DNA of 64,000 nt from an uncultured cyanobacterium. Lineage in GTDB: Bacteria; Cyanobacteriota; Cyanobacteriia; Cyanobacteriales; Nostocaceae. Both the position numbers and the translations under genes were made by a program. The DNA lies in assembly GCA_903848645.1 (NCBI GenBank), contig CAINGU010000083.1, forward strand, positions 62,001-126,000. Direction: 5' to 3'. Positions 36,449-45,481 of this stretch are shown here, in pieces. Positions within the stretch are counted from its first letter, which is position 1. Every line of letters starts with the position of its first letter. The notes under the pieces are model-generated. The model searched no databases, was not told the origin of the DNA, and was given only the letters and a program-made list of their open reading frames with translations.

Positions 36449-36458
36449 TTTCATTCCA

Positions 36459-37670
36459 TTAAACAACAAAATCAAACAAATAATGCGCCATTTCCAACTT
36501 AGAACAAGCCGGAATTTCTAACTCTCTTCCTGACTTATCTAAAAACACCGCTTGATTATTATCACTCTCAAAACCACTATCAACTTTATCAATAGGATTC
36601 GCTACAATTGCATCTAATTTCTTTCTTTGCAATTTCTCTTTTGCTGGGGTAATAATATCCCCAGTTTGTGCTGCAAAACCAATTAAATATTGATGGGGTT
36701 GTTTACGATTTCCGATTTCAGCAACTATATCCGGTACTGCTGCTAGAGGAAGATTTTCAGGAAGCGATCGCTTGGGCAATTTTTCGCTACTATAATCTCT
36801 AGGCTTTACGTCTGCAACTGCGGCTGACATGATAATGATATCTGCATTGGCTAAATGCTTGAACATCGTCTGCTGCATTTCCTCTGCACTAACTACCGCA
36901 ATTGCTTCTACTCCCAAAGGTACTTCCCAACTGGCAGGACAATGGACTAATATTACCTTTGCACCTCTGTGCAGTGCTGCCTGTGCCAATGCTAAACCCA
37001 TTTTACCAGTTGAGGGATTGCCAATAAATCGCACCGGATCTAAATATTCTCGCGTTCCCCCAGCACTGATTAAAACCTGTTTTCCGGCTAAATCTCTGAT
37101 TCCTTGGGTGTGTAATAAAGATTGAATATAAACAAATATTTCGGCGGCTTCTGCCATTCTACCAGCACCAATGCGATCGCACGCCAACAAACCAGAAGCG
37201 GTTTTCATACCATAAAATCTACTATCTGTCAATAACTGCCGCCAATTTCTTTGTACCGCCACCTGTTCCCACATATCTGTATTCATTGCTGGTGCTAACA
37301 ACACAGGGCAGGTAGAAGCGAGAATAGTATTTGTTAGCAAATTATCCGCCATTCCATAAGCTAACTTAGCCAAAGTATTAGCAGTTAAAGGCGCAATCAC
37401 AATTAAATCAGCCCATTCACCTAACTCAATATGTAGCGGACGAGCATAAATTGGCTGCCAAAAATCATCATCTGTACAAGCTCGATGACGAGATAAAGTA
37501 GATAAAGTTAAAGGAGTAATAAATTCTTGGGCAGATTTAGTGAGAATAACTCGTACTTCTAGCCCAGATTTGAATAGTGTAGACACCAATTCACAGACTT
37601 TATAGGCGGCGATACCACCGCCTACACAGATAAGAACCCGTTTAGATTTGAGATTTGTAGATGATGGCAT
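36459..37670 (-). CDS. coaBC: Bifunctional phosphopantothenoylcysteine decarboxylase / phosphopantothenate-cysteine ligase
   Basis: 403 residues. The N-terminal flavoprotein half (CoaC) has [19 protein letters not shown], the flavin-binding [18 protein letters not shown], and the substrate-binding PAMNTDMW. The C-terminal CoaB half has [18 protein letters not shown] and [10 protein letters not shown]. It makes phosphopantothenoylcysteine and decarboxylates it in coenzyme A synthesis. The last 35 codons are duplicated at 36010-36128. Confidence 0.96.
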   Translation of the reverse strand: MPSSTNLKSKRVLICVGGGIAAYKVCELVSTLFKSGLEVRVILTKSAQEFITPLTLSTLSRHRACTDDDFWQPIYARPLHIELGEWADLIVIAPLTANTLAKLAYGMADNLLTNTILASTCPVLLAPAMNTDMWEQVAVQRNWRQLLTDSRFYGMKTASGLLACDRIGAGRMAEAAEIFVYIQSLLHTQGIRDLAGKQVLISAGGTREYLDPVRFIGNPSTGKMGLALAQAALHRGAKVILVHCPASWEVPLGVEAIAVVSAEEMQQTMFKHLANADIIIMSAAVADVKPRDYSSEKLPKRSLPENLPLAAVPDIVAEIGNRKQPHQYLIGFAAQTGDIITPAKEKLQRKKLDAIVANPIDKVDSGFESDNNQAVFLDKSGRELEIPACSKLEMAHYLFDFVV

Positions 37671-37749
37671 TTTGGGGCAAAATTCCGATTACCTTTGATT
37701 TTAGCCCGTTCCACCCAATCTAAAATCCCAAATCCAAAATCTAAAATTC

Positions 37750-37962
37750 TTAGGCTTCGTCGTAAGCTTCTAAATCTAAGAGGTGGATATAAGCTTCAAC
37801 TAACTCTGGACGCTGAAAAGCAATTGCCCGCAGTAGATGCCAATCATTTAAACCCTCAAAAGCATTACTATAATTATCTAATTCCAGACGTGTAGCCAAA
37901 TCTTTTACCTCTGTCGCCGTCATAGCAGAAATTTCTGTTTTGGAAATGCTTAGAGTTTTCAT
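37750..37962 (-). CDS. DUF2555 family small protein
   Basis: 70 residues matching a small conserved cyanobacterial family: VKDLATRLELDNYSNAFEGL, DWHLLRAIAFQRPELVEAY, and an acidic end LDLEAYDEA. All-helical and soluble. The function is not known. Two divergent upstream elements (AT-rich) separate it from the esterase gene. Confidence 0.85.
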   Translation of the reverse strand: MKTLSISKTEISAMTATEVKDLATRLELDNYSNAFEGLNDWHLLRAIAFQRPELVEAYIHLLDLEAYDEA

Positions 37963-38108
37963 AATGCTTGCCCCTCCCTTTTGCAGCGCTTATATTCAGC
38001 TTAGGGTGGAGTTGCTTCCACCTGTTCTATCTTACTCATTAATGAGCATTAAATTTGTAAAAATTCTTGTGATTTTTACCGGAATTTGTAAAAATTCTGT
38101 AACTAAAG

Positions 38109-38735
38109 CTAACCAATTGTGTTGACAACAAAAGTTCGTAGCACTTCTAACATTTGGAAATTAATTTCATGTCCCATGGCAAATTCATGATATTCCACGG
38201 CTACTCCTAGAGATTGTGCCACATCTCTCGACTTAATCGCCGCTTTTAGTGGTACAACTTCATCCTGTGTCCCGTGCATGATTAATGTCGGCGGAAAATT
38301 GCCTTTATTCAGCGTTGCTACACTAGGATGTAAATAGCCACTCATGACCACTAAACCAGCCAAAGGTAAGCTTAATCCTACATCTAAAGTCATCGCCCCA
38401 CCTTGAGAAAATCCGCTCAAAATTGTGCGGGATAAGGGAACACCTGTATTACTTTCTAAAGATTGCAACCAGTCTATGAGTAGTTGTTTACTTTCTATCA
38501 ATCCATCATACATATTCTCTGCTCGTAGGTCATACCATGCCCTACCTGTATCACCATGAGGATAAGGATAGGGGGCATTGGGGAGTAAAAATTCGTAATC
38601 AGGTAAATTGACATGAGGGATTAAAGATGCCACATCTTGGGCATTTGCACCCCAACCATGTAGAGTGACGATTAAAGCGTCTGGTGTTTGGTTTTTTGGT
38701 GGAGAAACCCTAATAAAATCTAATGTTGGAGTCAT
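38109..38735 (-). CDS. Alpha/beta hydrolase, phospholipase/carboxylesterase type
   Basis: 208 residues. The oxyanion-side segment IVTLHGWGANAQD precedes the nucleophile elbow GFSQGGAM with its catalytic serine. The acid is in THG-like MHGTQDEVVPLKAA and the histidine in FAMGHEINFQML. This is the esterase/acyl-protein thioesterase-like group (DUF/abhydrolase_2). It is cytosolic, with no signal peptide. The substrate is unknown. Confidence 0.92.
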   Translation of the reverse strand: MTPTLDFIRVSPPKNQTPDALIVTLHGWGANAQDVASLIPHVNLPDYEFLLPNAPYPYPHGDTGRAWYDLRAENMYDGLIESKQLLIDWLQSLESNTGVPLSRTILSGFSQGGAMTLDVGLSLPLAGLVVMSGYLHPSVATLNKGNFPPTLIMHGTQDEVVPLKAAIKSRDVAQSLGVAVEYHEFAMGHEINFQMLEVLRTFVVNTIG

Positions 38736-38765
38736 GGGTAATTGAGTTAAGAATTAAAGATAATT

Positions 38766-38839
38766 GTAGGTTGGGTGGAGCGATAGCGTTACCCAACATT
38801 TTGAGATTTTGTTGGGTTTCCTTTGTCAACCCAACCTAC
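38766..38839. repeat. Palindromic repeat GTAGGTTGGGT...ACCCAACCTAC
   Basis: Long inverted repeat: GTAGGTTGGGTGGAGCG, ACCCAACA, TGTTGGGTTTC, then CAACCCAACCTAC. It is a common Nostocales interspersed repeat and lies upstream of purH. Confidence 0.75.
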
Positions 38840-38947
38840 GCATTTTCATATTTTGCCAATATTCCCCCAGCTAATTATGATTCTGACCACCCTTTCGGTA
38901 GAATGTTCATCTAGAAAGCAATTTAGTTCAAAGGAATCTGGGGAATT

Positions 38948-40471
38948 ATGGCGCGTTTAGCCCTGCTGAGTGTATCTAATAAAACTGGTGTAATTGATTT
39001 AGCCCGGAGCTTAGTTGAGGAATTTGGCTTTGATATCATCAGCAGTGGGGGAACAGCCAAAACCCTGAAAGATGCAGGAATACCAGTTACTAAGGTTTCT
39101 GATTATACAGGTTCACCGGAAATTTTAGGCGGTCGGGTGAAAACTCTTCATCCTCTTATTCATGGCGGCATTTTAGCACGGCGAGATGTGGAACAAGATA
39201 TCACGGATTTGGCAGATAATCAAATTCGACCAATTGATTTGGTAGTTGTGAATCTTTATCCTTTTGCGGAAACTATTGCTAAACCAGGAGTTACCCTAGC
39301 TGACGCAGTGGAACAAATTGATATTGGTGGCCCGGCAATGTTAAGGGCTTCATCGAAAAATTACGCCCATTTGACGGTATTATGTGATCCTGCCCAATAT
39401 GGTGAGTATTTGCAAGAATTACGCCAAAATGGAGAAGCTTCTTTAGAGTTTCGCCAAAAATGCGCTTTAAAGGGATTTTTGCATACTGCTAGTTATGATA
39501 ATGCTATAGCAGCCTATTTAGCTGGGACACAAACAGAAGAATTTACTATTTCTGGTACACAACTCCAATCTTTGCGTTATGGGGAAAATCCCCACCAACC
39601 CGCAGCCTGGTATCAAACAGGAAGTGAAGCCACTGGTTGGGCTGCGGCCACCAAACTGCAAGGTAAGGAACTCAGTTATAATAATTTGGTAGATTTGGAA
39701 GCTGCACGGCGGATAATTGCTGAATTTACAGATAGTCCCGCAGCGACAATTATCAAACATACTAATCCCTGTGGAACTGCGGAAGCAGCAAACATTTTCG
39801 ACGCTTATCGAAAAGCCTTTAATGCTGATTCTACCTCGGCTTTTGGGGGAATTGTGGCTTTAAATAGTCCTATTGATGCAGCCACCGCGACGGAATTAAC
39901 TAAGACATTTTTAGAGTGCGTGGTTGCTCCTGGTTGTGACGAAGAAGCTAAAGAAATTTTAACTAAAAAAGGCAATGTCCGAGTTTTGATTTTACCAGAT
40001 TTGCTGACAGGACCAAAAGAAACTGTGAAAGCGATCGCAGGTGGGTTTTTAGTCCAATCTGCTGATGATATCATTGCTGATCCCACTCAATGGCAAGTTG
40101 TCACGGAACGTCAACCCACACCCAGCGAGTTAGCTGAGTTGCTGTTTGCTTGGAAAGTTTGCAAACACGTTAAATCCAATGCTATCGTAATTGCGAGCGA
40201 TCGCACTACACTAGGCGTAGGGGCTGGACAAATGAACCGCGTTGGTTCGACAAAAATCGCTCTCGAACAAGCTGGAGAAAAAGCCCAAGGAGCATTCCTA
40301 GCTAGTGACGGCTTCTTCCCTTTCGATGATACCGTCAGAGCCGCAGCAGCAGCCGGAATTACTGCCATTGTCCAACCAGGAGGAAGTCTCAAAGATAAAG
40401 ACTCTATCAAAGCCGCTAATGAACTCGGTTTACTCATGGTTATAACTGGTGTCAGGCACTTTTTACATTAG
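38948..40471 (+). CDS. purH: Bifunctional AICAR transformylase / IMP cyclohydrolase
   Basis: 507 residues. The MGS-like N-domain with IMP cyclohydrolase activity starts MARLALLSVSNKTGVIDLAR. The AICAR-formylating domain contains LRYGENPHQPAAWYQ, TIIKHTNPCGTA, and the C-terminal QPGGSLKDKDSI. It performs the last two steps of purine synthesis to IMP. Complete, and followed by a GGTAATG repeat run. Confidence 0.97.
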   Translation: MARLALLSVSNKTGVIDLARSLVEEFGFDIISSGGTAKTLKDAGIPVTKVSDYTGSPEILGGRVKTLHPLIHGGILARRDVEQDITDLADNQIRPIDLVVVNLYPFAETIAKPGVTLADAVEQIDIGGPAMLRASSKNYAHLTVLCDPAQYGEYLQELRQNGEASLEFRQKCALKGFLHTASYDNAIAAYLAGTQTEEFTISGTQLQSLRYGENPHQPAAWYQTGSEATGWAAATKLQGKELSYNNLVDLEAARRIIAEFTDSPAATIIKHTNPCGTAEAANIFDAYRKAFNADSTSAFGGIVALNSPIDAATATELTKTFLECVVAPGCDEEAKEILTKKGNVRVLILPDLLTGPKETVKAIAGGFLVQSADDIIADPTQWQVVTERQPTPSELAELLFAWKVCKHVKSNAIVIASDRTTLGVGAGQMNRVGSTKIALEQAGEKAQGAFLASDGFFPFDDTVRAAAAAGITAIVQPGGSLKDKDSIKAANELGLLMVITGVRHFLH

Positions 40472-40472
40472 G

Positions 40473-40556
40473 TAATGGGTAATGGGTAATGGGTAATTGG
40501 TAATTGGTAATTGGTAAAAACTTTATCCCCAGTCCCCAGTCCCCAGTCCCCTGTTC
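40473..40556. repeat. Heptameric tandem repeats (GGTAATG, GGTAATT, CCCCAGT)
   Basis: Three or four GGTAATG-like units are followed by GGTAATT units (40473-40517), then three CCCCAGT units (40528-40551). These short tandemly repeated heptamers are well known between genes of Anabaena-type cyanobacteria. Confidence 0.85.
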
Positions 40557-40595
40557 CCTCTTTCAAACAATTTCCAAAATTGTTGTCTCAGGTAC

Positions 40596-40624
40596 TTGCC
40601 ATTTAATTAAAAGAGTGATAAATT
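40596..40624 (+). promoter_or_regulatory. Sigma70-type promoter of a candidate small RNA
   Basis: TTGCCA at 40596-40601 and TAAATT at 40619-40624, separated by exactly 17 bases, six to eight bases before the presumed RNA start at about 40631. Confidence 0.5.
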
Positions 40625-40630
40625 ATATTT

Positions 40631-40697
40631 GTGTGTGAGGAGCAAGTTTAAAAAGCGTCTGGGGTGGAAACACGGCAACACTCCCAGGCGCTTTTTA
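40631..40697 (+). ncRNA. Candidate Yfr2-like small RNA
   Basis: The segment begins GTGTGTGAGGAGC, followed by a stem AAAAAGCGTCTGGG (40650-40663) and CCCAGGCGCTTTTT (40683-40696) around a loop GTGGAAACACGGCAACACT. The loop holds two near-identical units GGAAACA and GGCAACA. The hairpin with its T-run looks like an intrinsic terminator. From memory, a repeated GGAAACA-type loop is the hallmark of the Yfr2 cyanobacterial RNA family; this could not be verified. A well-spaced promoter sits upstream. Confidence 0.5.
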
Positions 40698-40741
40698 ATG
40701 TCAAAAATTTTCTGATAGCAAATATTTCATAAAACACAATT

Positions 40742-40905
40742 GCAGAGACGTTCCATGCAACGTCCCTACATTCTTTTGCCTTAAGAGAACTCCACAAAAA
40801 AGATGAACTGCTTGCAGCAGCGCTAGTTCCCTCCGGGACGCAATCGCGTTCGCTATCCAATGGCATCTTGCCCGTCCTGGTATTATTAGCGGGCAAGATG
40901 CCCGC
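40742..40905. repeat. Cluster of palindromic repeats
   Basis: Contains GCAGAGACGTTCCATGC with its AACGTCCCTAC partner (40742-40770, same family as 43864-43888) and GGCATCTTGCCCG opposing CGGGCAAGATGCCCGC (40862-40905). The open frames in this stretch are by-products of these repeats. Confidence 0.6.
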
Positions 40906-41429
40906 ACTACAAGAAATTTTGGGATATTTTTTAAATTGGAAGTCTCTAAATACTTTTTCAGGTTCTAGATTATCTCCTGACTCGGTGACTCCTTTAAACC
41001 AAATGCTCGCTTCATGTGCAAAATATGGAATTCCAGAAATGTTCCGGTCATGATCTCATATTTTGGCAATTTGGCAGACAACCATTTTAGTTTACAGCTT
41101 TAATGGAATATCAACAGGGTGAAGGAGAACGTTGAGAAGTTATTGATGTAGGGAGTTCCCCAGCAATACACACTTCTAAACCTGGTGACAAACGATAGAT
41201 GCGGTGCTGTCAAATTCAAGGAAACATTGTGACATTCAAGTCATAGCCACTGGTGACATCTTAACAGAAACTGGATCAGAAGCGCAAAGAAAATATACAG
41301 TATTTTAATTGACCGATTGCCTAATGAACAAGCGAATATATTCAGTACAATGTTCAACTGTACGGGTACAAATTAACTTGAAAATGGTTGAGTTGTGAAA
41401 AAAAGTATGAAAAGTTAATAATTTAATTC
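40906..41429 (+). other. Noncoding stretch, possible remnant of decayed ORF
   Basis: No intact gene. Around 41103-41310 plus-strand readings give short protein-like pieces interrupted by stops and frame changes (MEYQQGEGER, stop, EVIDVGSSPAIHTSKPGDKR, then TGDILTETGSEAQRKYTVF). This may be a decayed small gene; the family is unknown. The rest shows no structure. Confidence 0.25.
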
Positions 41430-41810
41430 TTAGTCACGAAGCATTTGAGAGATAATTGCATCTGCTTGTAATCGTTTGTAAGTCAAGTGAACTAAATTAG
41501 CTTCATCGGATTGTCCACAAATGTAGCAAGCTAGGCTGAGAGCATCTAATAACATTAAAGTGGTAAGACCTTCTGCCGCTAAAGATGAAATGTATTCGGA
41601 AACGCCTTTAGCACAGGTTTCTGCTGGCATTAGTACCAGTAGCAACCGTAAACAGTCTGCTGATGCCATCATCCCATCTAATTCATGAGTCTGGGTAGCT
41701 AACTGAACAATACCCAGGACGATTTGATTGGGGGAAATGCCTTCTTTCATGAGTAAGGCAAAGAAGGAAGTTAAATGACATGGGGTGCTGTGATCAAGTT
41801 TGATATTCAT
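41430..41810 (-). CDS. Hypothetical helical protein
   Basis: 126 residues, almost entirely helical: SFFALLMKEGISPNQIVLGI, QTHELDGMMASADCLRLLLVLMP, then LTTLMLLDALSLACYICGQSDEA. It ends in RLQADAIISQMLRD. It has several cysteines but no evident motif. I do not recognise the family. It sits alone in a repeat-rich, gene-poor region. Confidence 0.6.
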   Translation of the reverse strand: MNIKLDHSTPCHLTSFFALLMKEGISPNQIVLGIVQLATQTHELDGMMASADCLRLLLVLMPAETCAKGVSEYISSLAAEGLTTLMLLDALSLACYICGQSDEANLVHLTYKRLQADAIISQMLRD

Positions 41811-42159
41811 AGTGCTTATTAAAATCAGTGTAACAATAATCGCAGATTTTTTTGCTAATCCGGAAAAATCTCAGAAATTTTTTTGGTTTTTTTCCTGGTG
41901 AGATTCTAAAAACTTTTAGCAGATGCCACCCTAATCTGTCAACTTGAGTTTTGATTAATCTTTGGAGACAAAAGACCGGACGATTTAACTGACTGATCGT
42001 TCGGTATCTCTTGATAGTGTAAATAAACAAATTGTTCCTGTTAAATCATTTTTACATCTTATAACACTAGAACGTCGAGTAATTTTTGGTCTGCACCAAA
42101 TAAACTATTTTTGATGAACCTTTTCAGCTAAATTGGTAGTTTATGTAACCGACAAAGGG

Positions 42160-42575
42160 AATTTAAAGATGTATTGTTGATTAAATAGGCTTTTGCTGCT
42201 GTTTTGTGGATGGGACAGAGTAAGTTTGACAATCTTTACTTGATGTTGATATCCAATAGACATCTCCATAAATTAAATATGCGGTTTCTAGAACTCTGGT
42301 AGAAACGTGACCTGGGTAGAGATTCTCGGCTCAATGGGGATAAACGTAAGTTACATCTAATGGTTCTGGATGTAAATGCCTGAAACCGGGAAAAAATAGT
42401 TAAGAACTTGACTAAATTTTATCTATGCGGTAATAACTTTTGGCTATGCAATAGATATGAACATGGCTGTGATCTTCGTCAATACTTTTCGGTGATGTTG
42501 CTACCCATACTGATGATAGGAGCAAAAGGCAGCATAGATTCTGGCATTTTTGGTAGCATCATAGTAGATTAAAGC
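42160..42575 (-). pseudogene. Decayed gene on the minus strand
   Basis: Minus-strand readings in two frames give gene-like segments: MLPKMPESMLPFAPIISMGS at about 42555, then after a frame change HSHVHIYCIAKSYYRIDKI, then DVTYVYPH, a stop, and AENLYPGHVSTRVLETAYLI, YGDVYWISTSS. There are at least one stop and one or two frameshifts. I cannot name the parent family. The surrounding 41811-42605 otherwise holds nothing recognisable. Confidence 0.35.
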
Positions 42576-42605
42576 CAGTGACTATATTCTTAGCAAAAAA
42601 TCTGT

Positions 42606-43085
42606 ATGGCAAGCTACCTAGAAACCCAATCTCCAGATGAGTTGCTGGATGAACTTATTCAAGAAACCACAGCACCAAATCACGTCGAAGTAATTGAAAA
42701 TGTGATTGATACCTTAGCACAAGATGACAGTGCCATGGTTAGTCATGGGGCTGAGGGTGGATATCTGTGGAAATTTCAGTATGGAAGTGTAGAAGTATTT
42801 GTACAGTTAACGGGAACTACTGACGAAGATACGATCACGGTTTGGTCTGCGGTACTGAAGTTACCGGCTAAAGATGAAGCTAAATTGACGCGATATCTGT
42901 TAGAGTTAAATTGTGTCAGTACCTTTGAAGCCCGTTTTGGGATTATTGACAATCAAGTGGTGGTGATTTCTACACGCACTCTAGCAGAATTATCTCCAGG
43001 GGAAGTTTCCCGGATTATTACTATCGTTGCGACTATAGCTGATGATAATGATGAACTTCTGCAATCTGAGTTTGGTGCAGTTTAG
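42606..43085 (+). CDS. YbjN-like domain protein
   Basis: 159 residues. An acidic N-terminus (SPDELLDELIQETTAPNH) precedes an alpha/beta domain of the YbjN / type III secretion chaperone-like fold, with QYGSVEVFVQLTG and LLELNCVSTFEARFGIIDNQVVV. It is soluble, with no catalytic motif; the exact role of cyanobacterial YbjN-like proteins is unclear. It lies 35 bases upstream of the lipoate ligase-like gene and is probably cotranscribed. Confidence 0.75.
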   Translation: MASYLETQSPDELLDELIQETTAPNHVEVIENVIDTLAQDDSAMVSHGAEGGYLWKFQYGSVEVFVQLTGTTDEDTITVWSAVLKLPAKDEAKLTRYLLELNCVSTFEARFGIIDNQVVVISTRTLAELSPGEVSRIITIVATIADDNDELLQSEFGAV

Positions 43086-43120
43086 GTTTCAATAATTTTA
43101 GCTTGGGGATTTGATATTTA

Positions 43121-43861
43121 ATGCCTGATCAGCAGGTGTGGCGACTTATTCCAATTTTAGCAGCTTCTGGTCATGTGCAGATGGCTGTTGACCGCTGGTT
43201 ATTAGCACAGCATGAGTCGGGAAAACATCCAGCAACTTTACGTTTTTATACTTGGTCGCCCCCGGCAATTTCCCTCGGTTATCATCAACGTCAATATCCC
43301 GAATTTTGGGAAAATTTAACTTGGAAAGGTGAAAAATTGGATTTAGTCCGCCGTCCTACTGGGGGGAGGGCGGTTTTACACCAAGGTGATTTAACTTACG
43401 CTGTGGTGACATCTGGACTGGGGAGAAATCGTTTAGATGTGTATGCAAAGATTTGTGAGTTTTTGATTCAAGGATGGCGATCGCTTGGTGTCGAGTTGTA
43501 CTATGGCCAGGCTGGACGCGGTTATATTCACAATCCTAATTGTTTTGGCACGGCCACAGGTGCAGATTTAGTTTTAGTAGATGGTTCTAAACTGATTGGT
43601 AGCGCCCAATTGCGGAAAGGTGACGCGGTTCTCCAACATGGTTCTATGCGGTTAAATCCAGATGCAGATTTGTTTGCAAAAGTATTTAATCAGGAGTCTT
43701 TTACTTCTGTACAGTTTTCCCAAAGTCTTAATCAAGAAATCATAATTAATGCTTTAATAGCCGCAGCTTGTGATTGTTTTGCTATGGAAATAGAGGTAAT
43801 ACCTCTGTCTGAAGATGAGTGGGCTGAAATATCTAATAATTCAAAATTCAACAATAAATAA
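43121..43861 (+). CDS. Lipoate-protein ligase A family protein
   Basis: 246 residues with the biotin/lipoate ligase (BPL_LplA_LipB) fold. DLVRRPTGGRAVLHQGDLTY is the lipoate-binding RRxxGGG(A/R)xxH motif, and KLIGSAQ holds the catalytic lysine. It would activate or attach lipoate (or octanoate) to the E2 subunits of dehydrogenases or GcvH. The start at 43121 follows the YbjN-like gene closely. Confidence 0.9.
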   Translation: MPDQQVWRLIPILAASGHVQMAVDRWLLAQHESGKHPATLRFYTWSPPAISLGYHQRQYPEFWENLTWKGEKLDLVRRPTGGRAVLHQGDLTYAVVTSGLGRNRLDVYAKICEFLIQGWRSLGVELYYGQAGRGYIHNPNCFGTATGADLVLVDGSKLIGSAQLRKGDAVLQHGSMRLNPDADLFAKVFNQESFTSVQFSQSLNQEIIINALIAAACDCFAMEIEVIPLSEDEWAEISNNSKFNNK

Positions 43862-43863
43862 TG

Positions 43864-43888
43864 TAGAGACGTTCCCTGGAACGTCTTT
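43864..43888. repeat. Palindromic repeat GTAGAGACGTTCC/GGAACGTC
   Basis: GTAGAGACGTTCCCTGGAACGTC directly after the lipoate ligase stop. Same family as 40742; probably also terminates transcription. Confidence 0.6.
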
Positions 43889-43896
43889 TGCTGTTA

Positions 43897-44100
43897 TTAC
43901 TTTTTGTCTTTGGTATGATGTTTACTTTTTAGGTTGTCATTTTTTACTTGCAGTTCATACCATTCATTTAAACAGTATTCTGACCAACAAAAGCTATATT
44001 CATTCCAGCAAAAATCACATAATCCCTGTTCTTGAGTTTGATCATTATTTGCTGGTTTTTGAAGTAAATAAGTTCGCGGACAGTGGATGTAGTTATTCAT
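43897..44100 (-). CDS. Small cysteine-rich ORF, doubtful
   Basis: 67 residues, five cysteines and four tryptophans: YIHCPRTYLLQKP, GLCDFCWNEYSFCWSEYC, then a basic tail. The composition (C-x2-C and C-x5-C pattern) is not what random AT-rich DNA gives, so it may be a real small metal-binding protein. No strong ribosome-binding site precedes the ATG, and a comparable plus-strand frame overlaps. Low certainty. Confidence 0.3.
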   Translation of the reverse strand: MNNYIHCPRTYLLQKPANNDQTQEQGLCDFCWNEYSFCWSEYCLNEWYELQVKNDNLKSKHHTKDKK

Positions 44101-44152
44101 GATTTTATTTTTGATAAGTTAATAATTTGTAAGTTGTAAAAGGAGGAAAATG

Positions 44153-45370
44153 CTATTTTCCTAAACAAACTTTTTCATAACGTTGACCGGCAATTTCCCA
44201 GGTAAATTCACTTTCTATCAGTTGTCTAGCATGAAGAGAAAGTTGAAGTCGTAGTTCTGGGTTTTCAAATAGTTGAGAAATTGCATTGACATATTCTGCG
44301 GGTTGATTTGCCCGAAGTGCGCGTAATGGCGTTGTTTTACCGTCTACGGCTAGTCCTTCTAAACCACGATCACTTCCTACTACTGGGACACCTGCGGCCA
44401 TGGCTTCTAGGGTTTTATTTTTAATCCCAAATCCTGTTCGCATAGGGATAACGCAAACTGTAGATTTATGCAGATATTCTACCATTGAAGGGACTCTACC
44501 AGTTACGTTAACACCTGGTTGATTTTGCAGTTCTAAAACTTCGGGAATAGGACGAGAACCGACAATATAAAAAACAGTATTGGGATATTTTTTTTGAATT
44601 TCCGGTAATATCTCTTTGCTAAAAAATCGCGCTGCATCTATGTTAGCTATATAATCCATTGCGCCAATAAAAATCAGTCTGTATCCTCCTGGATCATGAT
44701 TACGCATGGGAAATAAATCTAAATCTACACCATTAGGAATGACGGGAATTTCTTGTTTATTGCTAAATTGTTGAAATTGCAGTTTATCTTCTTCTGTGGT
44801 GACAACAATGTCAGAAAATTTAGGACAATATCCTTGTTCATAGCGACGTAAAAGGGGTAAATATAAACTATCTCGGAGTTTGTTTTCGGCTGTGCCTGTG
44901 GCTAATTGATTTTGACAAGTTGCATAAACGGAACTATGAATATCAACTATGGTTTTTACTTGGTTTTGGAAATGGGGACGGATATAAATTTCGTTGACGC
45001 TATGTTCACAGGTAATGACATCACATTTACCCGATTCGACAAATTTATCAATCCATTGCTGCATTTCTACTGAATAGCGGTTCAGGACATTGGGGGAAGT
45101 TCCTTGGATTAAAAATGTACTAAATCGCTGGATTTTTTGGAGGATTCCTGAGAAGTTACGACTAGGAAGAGGACGCGGGAAAATTACCAAATCATCAGCA
45201 TAATCACGTAATTTGGCAATTTCCGTATCTGTAACATAAGTATCACGCTGTGTTACTAGGGTAATATGATGACGTTGACGCAGGTACTTGAGTAAATAAA
45301 AAGTCCTGATTTCCGTTCCTCCTCTGGTGGGTGGGTAGGGAAATGTGGAAGAAAGCATGAGGATTTTCAT
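44153..45370 (-). CDS. Family 4 glycosyltransferase (GT-B)
   Basis: 405 residues. MLSSTFPYPPTRGGTEIRTFYLL is the N-terminal GT-B donor/acceptor strand-loop. The C-terminal half has RLIFIGAMDYIANIDA, GRVPSMVEYLHKS, VIPMRTGFGIKNKTLEAMAAGVPVVGSDRGLEG, the GT4 glutamate motif. It probably transfers a sugar to an exopolysaccharide or glycolipid; acceptor unknown. It is divergent from the next gene, with about 110 bases between them. Confidence 0.92.
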   Translation of the reverse strand: MKILMLSSTFPYPPTRGGTEIRTFYLLKYLRQRHHITLVTQRDTYVTDTEIAKLRDYADDLVIFPRPLPSRNFSGILQKIQRFSTFLIQGTSPNVLNRYSVEMQQWIDKFVESGKCDVITCEHSVNEIYIRPHFQNQVKTIVDIHSSVYATCQNQLATGTAENKLRDSLYLPLLRRYEQGYCPKFSDIVVTTEEDKLQFQQFSNKQEIPVIPNGVDLDLFPMRNHDPGGYRLIFIGAMDYIANIDAARFFSKEILPEIQKKYPNTVFYIVGSRPIPEVLELQNQPGVNVTGRVPSMVEYLHKSTVCVIPMRTGFGIKNKTLEAMAAGVPVVGSDRGLEGLAVDGKTTPLRALRANQPAEYVNAISQLFENPELRLQLSLHARQLIESEFTWEIAGQRYEKVCLGK

Positions 45371-45481
45371 AAACAGGACAGTGAAGTTTGGTATGTTACT
45401 GAGTCAAGCAATAACATAATATACTACAATGACTTTATGTTTCGGCTTGATGTCATCTTACTCGCAGAAAGGATTTGTGAA

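Noticed and set aside
40111-40437. Minus-strand ORFs within purH
   Set aside because: Antisense shadows of a strongly conserved gene.
40473-40556. CRISPR-like repeats
   Set aside because: Units are contiguous heptamers without spacers; they are short tandem repeats.
40648-40907. Minus-strand ORFs in the repeat cluster downstream of purH
   Set aside because: They read through palindromic repeats and the sRNA terminator; no coding signal.
41794-42030. Minus-strand 78-aa ORF
   Set aside because: Overlaps the 41430 gene start, composition is basic and random-like.
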